Of a stretch of 64,000 nt of DNA, positions 16,803 through 26,083 are shown in pieces. This DNA comes from Natrarchaeobius chitinivorans. Lineage in GTDB: Archaea; Halobacteriota; Halobacteria; Halobacteriales; Natrialbaceae. The stretch spans positions 106,162-170,161 of the forward strand of contig NZ_REGA01000008.1 of NCBI RefSeq assembly GCF_003841505.1. The letters run 5' to 3'. Numbering within the stretch: the stretch's first letter is position 1; each line of letters begins with the position of its first letter. The translations under genes were made by a program, and so were the position numbers. The notes under the pieces were generated by a model, which saw only the letters and a program-made list of their open reading frames with translations, searched no databases and had not been told where the DNA came from.

Positions 16803-17288
16803 TCAGTCCTGTTCGTACGTTCGCCCCGTCTCTACGGCGACGCCGTGATGTCGTCTGTCGTCGATCGGCTCGATCGAAAACCCGAGGGACTCGTAGAACG
16901 GCCGGACCCGATCGTCGAACCGGACCGTTAGCCGCCCTTCGCGCTCGAGCGCTCGCTCGACCAGCGCGCGACCGATTCCGCGATTCCGGTGGCGACGGCG
17001 AACGCCGACAGCGGAAACGTGTGCGCCCGTCTCCTCGACGACTGGCTCGAGGACGAGCGCTCCGAGGATCCGCTCGGACCCGCCGGCGGAATTCGGCCCA
17101 CCAGTCGGCTGCGAGCCCGAACTCGAGCGCTCGCTCGTGGTGGATCGTCCCCGACGGTCCCCCGCCACGAGGACGTCGTCGGCTGCGATTCGACCCTCGA
17201 TGTCCCCCGGCTCGAGCATCGCAGCGTCGAGGATGCGTCTCACCTCGAGGGCGTCGTCGTCAGTCGCGGTTCGAACGTAGGGTGACAT
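16803..17288 (-). CDS. GNAT family N-acetyltransferase
   Basis: This is a 161-residue GNAT protein. The acetyl-CoA binding motif A is VGVRRRHRNRGIGRALVERAL (R/Q-x-x-G-x-G/A pattern as RNRGIG), followed by motif B VRPFYESLGFSIEP. A Ser/Gly-rich insertion of about 25 residues precedes strand 4 (STTSERSSSGSQPTGGPNSA), which is unusual and probably a surface loop. The substrate is unknown. The samp2 gene lies upstream on the same strand, about 120 bases away. Confidence 0.87.
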   Translation of the reverse strand: MSPYVRTATDDDALEVRRILDAAMLEPGDIEGRIAADDVLVAGDRRGRSTTSERSSSGSQPTGGPNSAGGSERILGALVLEPVVEETGAHVSAVGVRRRHRNRGIGRALVERALEREGRLTVRFDDRVRPFYESLGFSIEPIDDRRHHGVAVETGRTYEQD

Positions 17289-17411
17289 CGCAGCGTAAAC
17301 GGGGTAGGACGCGGATCGGCAAAACGGCGGAGCTTTCGACGCCCGATTTCGTGGGTGTCGGTTCCCCGGTTTCGTGGGTATCGTCCCCGCTTTCGTCGCG
17401 ATCGAACTGGC

Positions 17412-17624
17412 CTACCCGCCTTTGATGAGTCTGAGGACGGTGACGTGATCGCTTTCGACCGGTTGATCTTCTGGAACCGGGCGGCCGTCGACGAGAACGC
17501 TCACCTCGTGGGGGCTGAGGCCGACCTCGGCGAGGAGACTCGCGTACGTTGGCGGAGACCCGTCCGTCCGCTCGAGTTCGAGTTCGTGGGTGTCTTCGCC
17601 CTTGACGTCGACGGTGACCCGCAT
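17412..17624 (-). CDS. samp2: Ubiquitin-like small archaeal modifier protein SAMP2
   Basis: This 70-residue beta-grasp protein ends in the diglycine RLIKGG, as needed for activation by the E1-like UbaA and isopeptide linkage to lysines. LSPHEVSVLVDGRPVPEDQPVE is close to the SAMP2 family signature known from Haloferax volcanii, where SAMP2 serves both protein modification and tRNA thiolation. Start and length are normal for the family. A SAMP1-type (MoaD-like) protein is excluded by size and by the VDGRPVPED block. Confidence 0.92.
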   Translation of the reverse strand: MRVTVDVKGEDTHELELERTDGSPPTYASLLAEVGLSPHEVSVLVDGRPVPEDQPVESDHVTVLRLIKGG

Positions 17625-17692
17625 ACCAGCAGTTACGAGAGGACGAACTTGAGCGCGTCGCTCGCGGCGTGCTCGGGATACTTCCCAACCGA

Positions 17693-18784
17693 TCAGTCAG
17701 CCGATGGCTCCTCCGGGCCGACGCCGCCCCGCGGATCCCGCTCTCGTCTCCGTACCGATTGCCGACGAGCGTAGAGGCCTCGAGCGAGCGCCCCGAGTCC
17801 GAGCAGGAGGACGAGCAGGTTGATCAGGCTCCCGAAATAGGGAATCTGGACGACGAGGGCACCGGCGACCAACCCGACGACGAGCGCGACCCAGCGATTG
17901 TGCACGTCGACGAGCGAGAGGACCCACGCCGCGACGGCGAAGCGACCGTAAACGATCGCGATCCAGATCGCCAGGGCGAACGCGAACCCGCCGACGAACG
18001 AGATCGGAAGCCCGACGATCGTGACCGCAATCGCGACCAACAAAACGGGGACACCGACGAGGGCTCCGAGGCCGACGAGCCCGGTTCGCAGGGGATCGTT
18101 CGCCACGTGATCGGCGACGCCGCCTGAGAAGCGAGGAAAGACGAGCAACAACGCCGCGCCGAGAACCAGATTCAGTGCGAGAACGTAAGCCGAGAACAGC
18201 CAGGAGAAGACCGTTTCGAACCCCGTCTCGTCCCCCCAGCCCCACGTCGTCTCCTGACGAATCTCGCCGGCGACCGCGTCGGTGTTCCCCTCCAACGTGC
18301 CGCCGTACCGGAGGTCGCCGGCGATAGCGGCGTCGTCCCCGAGCCGAATCGTCTCCGCACCGACCGCCGCGTTGCCGTCGACGGTTCCGTCGATCACGAC
18401 GGTCCCCGCGCCGGCCGAGAGGTCTCCTCCGACAGTCCCGTCTTCCTCGATCGAGAGCGTTCCAGTCGCGGCCTCGAGATCGCCGTCGACGTTCCCGGCG
18501 ACGGTGGCGCTCCCGCCGACCGCCTCGAGGTCGCCGCCGACGTCGCCGTCGATCCGGACGTCGCCCCCGACGGCGCTTACGTCACCCGTGACGGTTCCCT
18601 CGACGACCACCGTCCCCGCGAACGCTTCGAGTTCGTCGATCGTTTCGCCCTCCTCGACGACGACCGTCCCGCCGACCTGCGATTCCGACTGGGCAACCGC
18701 GGTTCCGGGGACTGCGACACAGAACACGAGCGCGAACGCGAGGAGCAGGGCCGTTCGCCGGCCTCGAGCGGTCCCGATGTCCAT
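17693..18784 (-). CDS. Secreted/membrane polymer-forming (bactofilin-like) protein
   Basis: The 363-residue protein has an N-terminal hydrophobic signal (ALLLAFALVFCVAVPGTAVA), a region of beta-helix repeats of about 17-18 residues (AGTVVVEGTVTGDVSAVGGD type) at about 35-190, then four to five transmembrane helices. The repeat region resembles bactofilin/polymer-forming domains placed outside the cell. The start at MDIGTARGRRT was chosen over an upstream codon at 18823. It may organise a membrane-associated polymer; no direct evidence. Confidence 0.82.
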   Translation of the reverse strand: MDIGTARGRRTALLLAFALVFCVAVPGTAVAQSESQVGGTVVVEEGETIDELEAFAGTVVVEGTVTGDVSAVGGDVRIDGDVGGDLEAVGGSATVAGNVDGDLEAATGTLSIEEDGTVGGDLSAGAGTVVIDGTVDGNAAVGAETIRLGDDAAIAGDLRYGGTLEGNTDAVAGEIRQETTWGWGDETGFETVFSWLFSAYVLALNLVLGAALLLVFPRFSGGVADHVANDPLRTGLVGLGALVGVPVLLVAIAVTIVGLPISFVGGFAFALAIWIAIVYGRFAVAAWVLSLVDVHNRWVALVVGLVAGALVVQIPYFGSLINLLVLLLGLGALARGLYARRQSVRRRERDPRGGVGPEEPSAD

Positions 18785-18920
18785 ACGCTTTCTCCCTCGA
18801 GCAACGCCAAAAACGTGACACACAGGTATCAGGATATAGAACGGTTCGGTTGCGCGATTCTGTCACCGAGGGGACGCTCGCCTTCGGTCGATTTATTTTC
18901 CGTCCGCTCGTTGGACGGGT

Positions 18921-19925
18921 ATGAGCGAGGCCGACGCCGAGGCGGTAGAACCGACTCCCGGCAAGACCGAAGTCTGGATCGAGAAGTACCGGCCGGAGCG
19001 CCTCGACGAGGTCAAGGGCCACGAGAACATCGTTCCCCGCCTCGAGCGGTACGTGGAACAGGACGACCTCCCCCACCTCATGTTTGCGGGGCCGGCCGGA
19101 ACGGGAAAAACCACCACAGCCCAGGCCATCGCCCGCGAGGTGTACGACGACGATTGGCGTGAGAACTTCCTCGAGCTCAACGCCTCCGACCAGCGCGGGA
19201 TCGACGTCGTCCGGGATCGAATCAAGGACTTCGCGCGCTCGTCGTTCGGCGGCTACGACCACCGCATCATCTTCCTGGACGAGGCCGACGCACTCACTTC
19301 CGACGCCCAGTCGGCGCTCCGACGGACGATGGAGCAGTTCTCGAACAACACCCGATTCATCCTCTCGTGTAACTACTCGAGTCAGATCATCGACCCGATC
19401 CAGTCTCGGTGTGCCGTTTTCCGGTTCACCCAGCTCTCCGAGGATGCGATCGACGCCCAGATCCGAGAGATCGCGACGACCGAGGACATCGAGGTGACCG
19501 ACGACGGCGTCGACGCGCTCGTCTACGCGGCCGACGGCGACATGCGCAAGGCGATCAACGGCCTGCAGGCCGCCGCCGTCATGGGCGAAACCGTCGACGA
19601 GGAGACCGTCTTCGCGATCACCGCGACTGCCCGGCCCGAAGAGGTCGAGGCGATGGTAAACCACGCCATCGACGGCGACTTCACCGCCGCCCGCGCCGCG
19701 CTCGAGGATCTGCTTACGGATCGCGGACTTGCTGGCGGCGACGTGATCGATCAGCTTCACCGTTCGGCCTGGGAGTTCGACCTCCCCGAGCAGGCGACGG
19801 TGCGACTGCTCGAGCGACTCGGCGAGGTCGACTACCGCATCACGGAGGGGGCAAGCGAACGGTTGCAACTCGAGGCGATGCTGGCCTCACTTGCGCTCGA
19901 GGGCGCCCCGTCCGAAACTGACTGA
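18921..19925 (+). CDS. rfcS: Replication factor C small subunit
   Basis: The 334-residue AAA+ clamp-loader ATPase has the N-terminal [20 protein letters not shown] box, Walker [10 protein letters not shown], the DEAD Walker B in [11 protein letters not shown], sensor 1 ([12 protein letters not shown]) and the SRC arginine-finger motif (QSRCAVFRF). It loads PCNA on DNA together with RfcL. There is no intein, unlike several haloarchaeal homologues. A TATA-like ATTTATTTT at 18890-18898 precedes the start. Confidence 0.97.
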   Translation: MSEADAEAVEPTPGKTEVWIEKYRPERLDEVKGHENIVPRLERYVEQDDLPHLMFAGPAGTGKTTTAQAIAREVYDDDWRENFLELNASDQRGIDVVRDRIKDFARSSFGGYDHRIIFLDEADALTSDAQSALRRTMEQFSNNTRFILSCNYSSQIIDPIQSRCAVFRFTQLSEDAIDAQIREIATTEDIEVTDDGVDALVYAADGDMRKAINGLQAAAVMGETVDEETVFAITATARPEEVEAMVNHAIDGDFTAARAALEDLLTDRGLAGGDVIDQLHRSAWEFDLPEQATVRLLERLGEVDYRITEGASERLQLEAMLASLALEGAPSETD

Positions 19926-19935
19926 CCGAGACGGC

Positions 19936-20035
19936 GTCCGACCGGGCTGATCGGTCACTCTTCAGTCGTGTCCGACCGAGCTGATCAGTCACTTTCAGTC
20001 GGCCTGATCGAGCCGATCAGTCACTCTTCAACCGC
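19936..20035. repeat. 33-34-bp tandem repeat at the 3' end of the sensor gene
   Basis: Three imperfect units (GTCCGACCGGGCTGATCGGT and relatives with CACTCTTCAGTC). The last unit contains the stop codon of the minus-strand sensor gene (TCA at 20021-20023), so copies of the gene end are repeated beyond it. Confidence 0.8.
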
Positions 20036-21778
20036 GTCGACGTCGCGCTCTGATCGTTCTCCCCGTTCCGATCGCTCTCCCCGTTCCGGTTCGGCTCGTG
20101 CGCTCTCGCTCAGCCGGTCGATACATTCCAGGAGCCGATCCTGTGCGCTCTCGACCTCTTCGAAGTGTTCCTCGTCGCCGGTCGCTTCCGCCAGTTCGAG
20201 GAAGCCACGGGCCACGTTCAGCGGCCGGCGGACCTCGTCGTCGATCAGTTCGGCGATCGTCTCCAGTCGCGTTTCGGCCGCGGCCAACTCCCGTTCGCGA
20301 CGGCGTCTCGGCGTGACGTCCCTGTAGACGATCACCCCCTCGGGATCCCTGTCGGCTTCGCCACCTCGGCCGTTCGCCGTCTCGAGTGGGGTCACGAGGA
20401 GTCGGAACTCTCGGAGCCCGTTTGCGGTTTCGACGTCGGCGGTGTATCGACGGCGCTCGCCTCGTTGGATCGCCTCGAGCAGCGTCGGCTCCGGCGCATC
20501 TGGATTCGCTCCGGCCACGAGTTCGTCTGGAGACGCGTCGAGGATCGTCTCGCGCTCGACGTCGAAGACGTCGACGAGACACTCCGTGACGTTCCGGACG
20601 ACCGGTCGTCCGTCGTCGATTTCGTACCGCACGGCCGGAACCGGGAGCCGCTCGAACGCGACTCGAGCGCGATCCCGTTCGGTTTCGAGTCGATCTCGTT
20701 TTGTGTGGAGTTGCTCCCGTTGTGCGACGAGCCGATCCCGTTCGGCCTCGAGTCGATCCAGTTCCGAAGCGAGCCGATCTCGTTCCGCCTGAAGTTCGGT
20801 TCTGTCGTCCACCAGCTGGTCCCGCCGTTCCTGAAGCTTTCCCCGCTCTCGGCGCAGTCGATCGCGCTCGCTTGCGAGCTGTGATTCGGTTTCGATCCGC
20901 TCGAGGGTCGCTCCGGCGCAGCGACCGTACGCCGCGAGGAGGTCACAGTCACGGCCGTCGAACGTCCCCGGCTGCTCGTCGGCGACGCAAAGAACGCCGG
21001 CGTCGCCGATCGGAACGCAACACGCCGACCGCTGTCTCTCGTCGATCGGCAACTCGTCGCTCTCGCGATCCTCGAGCAGAATCGGCTCGCCGCTCTCGAG
21101 TACCGTCTCGAGGGGGCCGTCGCGAGAGACGCCGTCGACGTCGTCGGGAACGGCCGCCGTCCGCGCTCGAGTCGTGAACGTCCCGAAGTGGACCGTCGAC
21201 AGCCAGCAGTAATCGGTCTCGAAGGCCCCCGAAACGTCGTGGACGAGCAACTCGAAGAGTCGATCGCGCTCGCGCTCGAACGCTACCGTTGCCAGCGACT
21301 CGAGGAGCCGGTCTGCCGGTTCGGCGTCCGCTACGGACCGCTCGCCGGGCATCGCGATCGGATCGGCGTCGGATTCGTCCCCGCGGTCGTCGCCACAGAC
21401 CCATTCGATCTCGTCTGCGAGGTGTTCGAGGGCGTCTTCGGTGTCCCGTCTGACGTAGCCGTCGACTCCGTCGGTCGCCCGTGCGGCGGTTGGCGCGTAC
21501 GATGCGTCGGTAAAGAGGACGACTGGCGTCGAACCGCACGCGTCGGCGACTTCGAGCAGGTTCGACCCTGCATCGGTCGTCGGCGTCTCGGCGAAGACGA
21601 CGCAATCGGCGTCCGGTGCCCAGTCGCGAAGGCGATCGACATCGTTCGTCGACAGCGACGCGATCGTTCGGTCGGGACCCGAGGGGAGGTCCTCGAGCGC
21701 GGCCGCGTCGCGGGCGGTGGCGTCGCTTGCGGTGAGATAGAGGACGGTACGCGGGCGTGATCGTGGCGGCTCGTTCAT
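20021..21778 (-). CDS. GAF-PAS sensor protein, degenerate histidine kinase lacking the ATPase domain
   Basis: The 585-residue protein has a pseudo-receiver-like N-terminus (about 10-125), a GAF domain (about 155-300), a coiled coil of about 80 residues built on ERDRL-type heptads (305-385), a PAS domain (about 390-500) and a helical HisKA-like dimerisation module (515-565). The H-box reads ELIDDEVRRPLNVARGFLEL where active haloarchaeal kinases have S-H-D/E-L-R-N-P-L, so the phospho-acceptor His is Asp. The protein stops after the second helix with an Arg/Glu/Ser tail, with no HATPase domain in any frame downstream. It may act as a non-catalytic sensor or dimer partner. Confidence 0.85.
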   Translation of the reverse strand: MNEPPRSRPRTVLYLTASDATARDAAALEDLPSGPDRTIASLSTNDVDRLRDWAPDADCVVFAETPTTDAGSNLLEVADACGSTPVVLFTDASYAPTAARATDGVDGYVRRDTEDALEHLADEIEWVCGDDRGDESDADPIAMPGERSVADAEPADRLLESLATVAFERERDRLFELLVHDVSGAFETDYCWLSTVHFGTFTTRARTAAVPDDVDGVSRDGPLETVLESGEPILLEDRESDELPIDERQRSACCVPIGDAGVLCVADEQPGTFDGRDCDLLAAYGRCAGATLERIETESQLASERDRLRRERGKLQERRDQLVDDRTELQAERDRLASELDRLEAERDRLVAQREQLHTKRDRLETERDRARVAFERLPVPAVRYEIDDGRPVVRNVTECLVDVFDVERETILDASPDELVAGANPDAPEPTLLEAIQRGERRRYTADVETANGLREFRLLVTPLETANGRGGEADRDPEGVIVYRDVTPRRRRERELAAAETRLETIAELIDDEVRRPLNVARGFLELAEATGDEEHFEEVESAQDRLLECIDRLSESARAEPERGERSERGERSERDVDAVEE

Positions 21779-21930
21779 GGCGATGCGGATCTTCTATCCG
21801 AATCTGTTCCGCCACCCCGATAAATGTGCATCCGAAACGATTGCTGTCTGACGAGATTCGTGACGGCCGTTCGTCAGCTATCGCACCGATTCTTCCGCGG
21901 ATTTATTCCTCGCCACGCGAACCCACGGAC

Positions 21931-22539
21931 ATGGATTCGACGGGCCGAATTCGCATCGCACGAGCGACGGATGCAGCCGCCGTTCGGGAGATATACGCCC
22001 CCTACTGCGAATCGACGCCGATCACATTCGAGGAGACCGCCCCGAGCGAAGCTGAACTGGCCGATCGGATCGAGTCGACCCTCGAGACGTACCCGTGGCT
22101 CGTTTGCGAGCGCGACGGCGCGGTCGTCGGCTACGCCTACGCGAGCCGGTTACGATCTCGTCGCGCCTACCAGTGGGTCGTCGAACTCTCCGTCTACGTG
22201 GCCGACGACGCCCGCGAATCGGGCGTCGGAACCGGCCTCTACGAGTCGCTGTTCGCGATCCTCGAGCACCAGGGCGTTCGCGACGCCTACGCGGTAACGA
22301 CGGTTCCCAACCCTGGGACGGTCCGGTTTCACGAGCGGCTGGGGTTCGAGCGCCTGGTGGAGTTTCCCGCGATCGGACACACGGACGGCGACTGGCGGGA
22401 CGTCGCCTGGTGGCGTCGACCGATTACCGAAAAGACGGCCGATCCGGATCCGATCGCACCGGTTTCGAAACTCCGTACGAAGCCGGGGTGGAAATCCATC
22501 CTCAGAACCGGGGAATCCGCACTCGAGCCGTTCGATTGA
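21931..22539 (+). CDS. GNAT acetyltransferase, phosphinothricin/PAT-like family
   Basis: The 202-residue protein has a typical PAT-like N-terminus (IRIARATDAAAVREIYAPYC, then TPITFEETAP) and the CoA motif VADDARESGVGTGLYESLF, followed by FHERLGFERL. Enzymes of this clade acetylate methionine sulfone/sulfoximine or phosphinothricin-like amines. The start at 21931 follows a TATA-like ATTTATTCC (21901-21909) by about 25 bases, consistent with a leaderless mRNA. Confidence 0.88.
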   Translation: MDSTGRIRIARATDAAAVREIYAPYCESTPITFEETAPSEAELADRIESTLETYPWLVCERDGAVVGYAYASRLRSRRAYQWVVELSVYVADDARESGVGTGLYESLFAILEHQGVRDAYAVTTVPNPGTVRFHERLGFERLVEFPAIGHTDGDWRDVAWWRRPITEKTADPDPIAPVSKLRTKPGWKSILRTGESALEPFD

Positions 22540-22602
22540 TGCTGAGTAGGTTCGAGCCGATCGTTCGAAGCCGATTAGTGCGCCCGTCGTCGAATACGCG
22601 GT

Positions 22603-23268
22603 GTGAACTACCCGAACTGGGGAACCTACCTCGTCACGCAGGAGTCGCTCTCGAGGGGGCGATCGACCGGTCGGATCGTTCGGGAGGCCGTCGCCGGCGG
22701 GATCGACGTCGTCCAGCTCCGGGAGAAAGACACCGACGCTCGGTTTCGGTACGAGTTGGGGCTGGAATTACGTGAGATAACGGCGGAGGCGGGCGTCGAT
22801 CTGATCGTCAACGACCGAGTCGACATCGCCGATGCGATCGACGCCGACGGCGTCCACGTCGGCCAGTCGGACCTCCCGGTCGCGGTCGCCCGGGACCTGC
22901 TCGGTTCGGATGCGATCGTCGGCTGTTCGACGTCGACAGTCGAGCAGGCCGAACGCGCCGAAGCCGACGGCGCGGACTACCTCGGCGTCGGCACGATATA
23001 CGGCACCACCTCGAAGGACGTCGCATCGGAGAAAGACGGCGTCGGCCCAGAACGAGTGGCCGCGATCGCCGACGCCGTGTCGATTCCGATCGTCGGAATC
23101 GGCGGCGTGACAGTTGACAACGCGACCCCGGTCGTCGAAGCCGGCGCGGCCGGCGTCGCCGTCATCTCGGAGATCACGACGGCCGACGATCCGCGAGCCG
23201 CGGCCGCGGGCCTCGTGGAGGCCGTCGAAACCGGGAAGCAACTCGGGAGCGAACGTCACGACGAATGA
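22603..23268 (+). CDS. thiE: Thiamine-phosphate synthase
   Basis: This TIM-barrel enzyme couples hydroxymethylpyrimidine-PP and thiazole phosphate to thiamine phosphate. Family blocks are VQLREKDTD, LIVNDRVDIADAIDADGVHVGQSD, GCSTSTVEQAERAE and ADYLGVGTIYGTTSK, ending with IVGIGGVTVDNA. The start is GTG. Its stop overlaps the thiM ATG by 4 bases (ATGA), so thiE-thiM is a coupled operon. Length (221 aa) is normal. Confidence 0.95.
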   Translation: MNYPNWGTYLVTQESLSRGRSTGRIVREAVAGGIDVVQLREKDTDARFRYELGLELREITAEAGVDLIVNDRVDIADAIDADGVHVGQSDLPVAVARDLLGSDAIVGCSTSTVEQAERAEADGADYLGVGTIYGTTSKDVASEKDGVGPERVAAIADAVSIPIVGIGGVTVDNATPVVEAGAAGVAVISEITTADDPRAAAAGLVEAVETGKQLGSERHDE

Positions 23269-24098
23269 GTGACTCCATCGACGTTACGCCGGACGAACTC
23301 GGAGCATCGCTTCGGTCGATCGCCGAGACGGAGCCGCTGGTCCAGTCGGTGACCAACGAGGTGACGATGAACGACGTGGCGAACCTGATTCTCCACTGGG
23401 GTGCTCTTCCGGTGATGGCCGACTCTCCCGGTGACGCCGAAGAGATGGCGGATATCGCGAGCGCGCTCCTGATCAACATCGGCCAGATTCCGGAGACGAA
23501 AGTCGAAGCGGCGCTCGAGGCCGGTTCTCGAGGCTCCGATCGTGGAGTTCCGATCGTCCTCGATCCCGTCGGTGTCGGTGCGACGCCGTCGCGCGATTCG
23601 GTCGCAAAGCGGCTCCTCTCGGACCTCGACTTTTCGATAATCAAGGGAAACTACGGCGAAATCAGCGCCCTCGCCGGTGTCGAAGCCGAAGTAAAAGGAG
23701 TCGAATCCGTCGGCGACTACGAGGAGATCGAACGGACCGCCCGCTCGCTCGCCGATTCGACCGGGGCGACCGTCGTGGCCTCCGGCGTCGAGGACATCGT
23801 CGCCGACTCCGATAGCGCCTACCGACTTACTGCCGGCCACGGGATGCTCGGCGAAATCGTCGGCACCGGCTGTATGCTCGGCGGGACGCTCGCGGTGTTC
23901 GACGCGGCCCTCGAGGACAGCCACGCGGCGGCCCTTCAGGGCACGCTCGCGTTCGACGTCGCGGGCGAACGGGCGACCGAGTTGCCACACGACGGCCCGG
24001 CGAGCTACCGGACGAACTTCCACGACACCGTCGCCGGATTCACTCCCGAGGCCGTGGACGATCTCGACCTCTCCGAACGGGTCGAACGCGTCGTGTGA
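23265..24098 (+). CDS. thiM: Hydroxyethylthiazole kinase
   Basis: The 277-residue ThiM-family kinase phosphorylates the thiazole alcohol for thiamine salvage. Motifs: VTNEVTMNDVANLILHWGALPVM at the N-terminus, LDPVGVGAT, IIKGNYGEISAL and the anion-hole/catalytic GTGCMLGG with Cys. It is translationally coupled to thiE. Its TGA stop (24096-24098) abuts exactly the first base of a 108-bp family-2 palindromic element. Confidence 0.95.
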   Translation: MSDSIDVTPDELGASLRSIAETEPLVQSVTNEVTMNDVANLILHWGALPVMADSPGDAEEMADIASALLINIGQIPETKVEAALEAGSRGSDRGVPIVLDPVGVGATPSRDSVAKRLLSDLDFSIIKGNYGEISALAGVEAEVKGVESVGDYEEIERTARSLADSTGATVVASGVEDIVADSDSAYRLTAGHGMLGEIVGTGCMLGGTLAVFDAALEDSHAAALQGTLAFDVAGERATELPHDGPASYRTNFHDTVAGFTPEAVDDLDLSERVERVV

Positions 24099-24206
24099 TA
24101 CTGTCGGACAGAAGTCAGTGAGACGTCGATCGCGAATTCGCGGCCGTCGCCGTCGGAGACGGCCGCAGGAGAGCGACCGATCTTCAAATAGTTCTGTCCG
24201 ACGGTA
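24099..24206. mobile_element. Family-2 palindromic MITE-like element, copy A (108 bp)
   Basis: Ends are TACTGTCGGACAGAAGT and AGTTCTGTCCGACGGTA (inverted repeats). The interior holds further palindromes (GCGAATTCGC; GGCCGTC...GACGGCC). It lies between convergent thiM and the rubrerythrin-like gene. An inverted same-length copy is at 31665. Confidence 0.87.
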
Positions 24207-24242
24207 CGAGACGGATGTGTCACCGGTTTCTGGCGTAGCCGA

Positions 24243-24875
24243 TCAACAGACCGGCTTCGGGTTCGCGCCCATCGCCTCCAGATTCTCGACGTACTCGCCG
24301 TAGGCGGCTTCGATCGCACCCGTCGCCGCCGCGAGCGCGTGCTTTCGATCGTCTTCGTCCGCACACACCTCCGCTACGAGCTCCGTCGCCCGCTCGAGTT
24401 GCCCGTCCAGATCGTCGCCGAATTCGCGGAAGACGCCGGCGGTCTGTGGGTCGGCGTCGCCGACGAAATAGCCGACGACCTGCTCTTTCGAGCGTTTGCT
24501 CGCGAGGATACGTCCGACGAACGCGCCGACGCGTTCGTTCGTCGACTCGAGTCCACGCAGGTACTCGTGTAGCGCCGGTACTTGCTGGGGCTCGTATTCG
24601 TCGCCGAGGTGATCGACGACGGTCTCGAAGTGGTCCAGTTCTTCCGCCGCGGTGATCTCGAACGCCTCGCGTGCGCCCTCGTGGGGTTCGTCGTTCGCCC
24701 ACTGCTCGAACGTTTTCCGTGCGGCGTGTTCGGCGTCCGCAGTCGCCTCGAGTACCGGTTCCGTTTCGATGTCCCCGCCGGTGTCGGCGTACAGCGACTT
24801 CGACGAACCGAGTCTCGAGAGGGCTGTCTGGTTCTCCTCGCGGACGGTTTCGACGAAGGCGTCGGCGTCGGTCAT
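24243..24875 (-). CDS. Rubrerythrin-family ferritin-like protein
   Basis: The 210-residue, mainly helical protein has Glu and ExxH elements of a ferritin-like di-iron bundle (ITAAEELDHFETVVDHLGDE in helix 2; Glu-rich helices 3 and 4). It lacks the C-terminal rubredoxin domain of classical rubrerythrin. The likely role is iron or peroxide handling; the metal site is inferred. There is a Cys at the C-terminal end (KPVC). It forms part of a ferritin-like cluster with the two DUF892 genes at 26.4-27.5 kb. Confidence 0.78.
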   Translation of the reverse strand: MTDADAFVETVREENQTALSRLGSSKSLYADTGGDIETEPVLEATADAEHAARKTFEQWANDEPHEGAREAFEITAAEELDHFETVVDHLGDEYEPQQVPALHEYLRGLESTNERVGAFVGRILASKRSKEQVVGYFVGDADPQTAGVFREFGDDLDGQLERATELVAEVCADEDDRKHALAAATGAIEAAYGEYVENLEAMGANPKPVC

Positions 24876-24929
24876 GCAGGTTCGTTCGCGGGGACTCGAG
24901 TTAGACCTGTCGTCGCGGGTGGGCCGGCG

Positions 24930-25919
24930 TTACCAGCGATGGTGAACGTGATCGGAGACGAACTCCTCGTAGACGTCCCTGACCGCGCCGTGGACGCGAT
25001 TCGGCAACCTCTCGAGATCCGAGACGGCCGCGTTGCTCCGGACGTGGTCCGGCGAGGTCGTTCCCGGAATGACGGTCGAGACAGCCTCGTGGTCGAGAAT
25101 CCACCGGAGCGTGAGATCTGCGAGCGTCAGGCCGGCTGGGACGTGGGACTCGAGAGCGTCGACGGCGTCGTGGCCCGTCTCGTAGGGGACGCCGGCGAAC
25201 GTCTCGCCGACGTCGAACGCCTCCCCCTCGCGGTTGAAGTTGCGGTGGTCGTCCTCGGCGAACGTCTGGTCGCGCTCGAGCGCGCCGGTCAGCAGTCCCG
25301 AGGCGTATGGAACCCGGACGATCACGCCCACGTCTTCCATTCGGGCCCGTTCGAAAAACAGCTCCTTGGGCCGCTGGCGGAACGGATTGAAGATGATCTG
25401 GACGGTGTCGACGACGTCGTACTCGATCGCTTTCAGAGCCTCCTCGACTCGTTCGACGCTGACGCCCGCGTGAGCGATCCTCCCCTCGTCGACGAAGCGC
25501 TCGAGCGCCTCGAACGTCGATGGCTGGTAGTACGCGTCGGCCGGCGGACAGTGCAACTGGAGGAGGTCGAGCGTCTCCTGACCGAGGTATTCGCGACTCC
25601 GGTCGACGAACGGGGCGAGTTCGTCGTACGCGTAGCGATCCGCTTCGTGGGGATCGAGACGACGCCCGGCCTTGGTCGCGACGAAGACGTCGTCCGTCGC
25701 GTCTCGTTCCTCGAGGACGTGACCGATGTGGCGCTCGCTGCGCCCGTCGCCGTAGACGTCCGCGGTGTCGAGGAAGTCGATGTCGGCGTCGAGGGCGGCT
25801 CGAACGACGTCCCGTCCGGTTTCGTCGGAGACGTCCCCCCATTCGCCGCCGATGTTCCACGTTCCGAGACCGATCTCCGAAACGGCGTGCCCGGTCGAAC
25901 CGAGCCGTCGGTAGTTCAT
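24930..25919 (-). CDS. Aldo/keto reductase
   Basis: The 329-residue TIM-barrel NADPH oxidoreductase starts MNYRRLGSTGHAVSEIGLGTW. Catalytic residues are visible: Asp/Tyr in FLDTADVYGDGRSE, Lys in VATKAGRR and His in LQLHCPP. The C-terminal NADP-binding block is VIPGTTSPDHVRSN. The ORF is open further upstream but the family start and a Met at 25919 fit. The physiological substrate is unknown. Confidence 0.93.
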   Translation of the reverse strand: MNYRRLGSTGHAVSEIGLGTWNIGGEWGDVSDETGRDVVRAALDADIDFLDTADVYGDGRSERHIGHVLEERDATDDVFVATKAGRRLDPHEADRYAYDELAPFVDRSREYLGQETLDLLQLHCPPADAYYQPSTFEALERFVDEGRIAHAGVSVERVEEALKAIEYDVVDTVQIIFNPFRQRPKELFFERARMEDVGVIVRVPYASGLLTGALERDQTFAEDDHRNFNREGEAFDVGETFAGVPYETGHDAVDALESHVPAGLTLADLTLRWILDHEAVSTVIPGTTSPDHVRSNAAVSDLERLPNRVHGAVRDVYEEFVSDHVHHRW

Positions 25920-26083
25920 ACGGAAACGTGTTGCTCCGGTGAAATACGCTTTCGGTCCGAGGCAAACGCTCCAGTGGCGGCGTTCCCGCCGACGCGGAAT
26001 CACCTGACCGGATGGGTGTCCGGCCGGCGTCTCTTCACTTGCAGGCTCCATCACTTTGCCACCGATCGGGGTAGGAGGATTCG

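Noticed and set aside
16661..17425. 254-residue Arg-rich plus-strand ORF
   Set aside because: It covers the acetyltransferase gene antisense and has a basic composition unlike halophile proteins.
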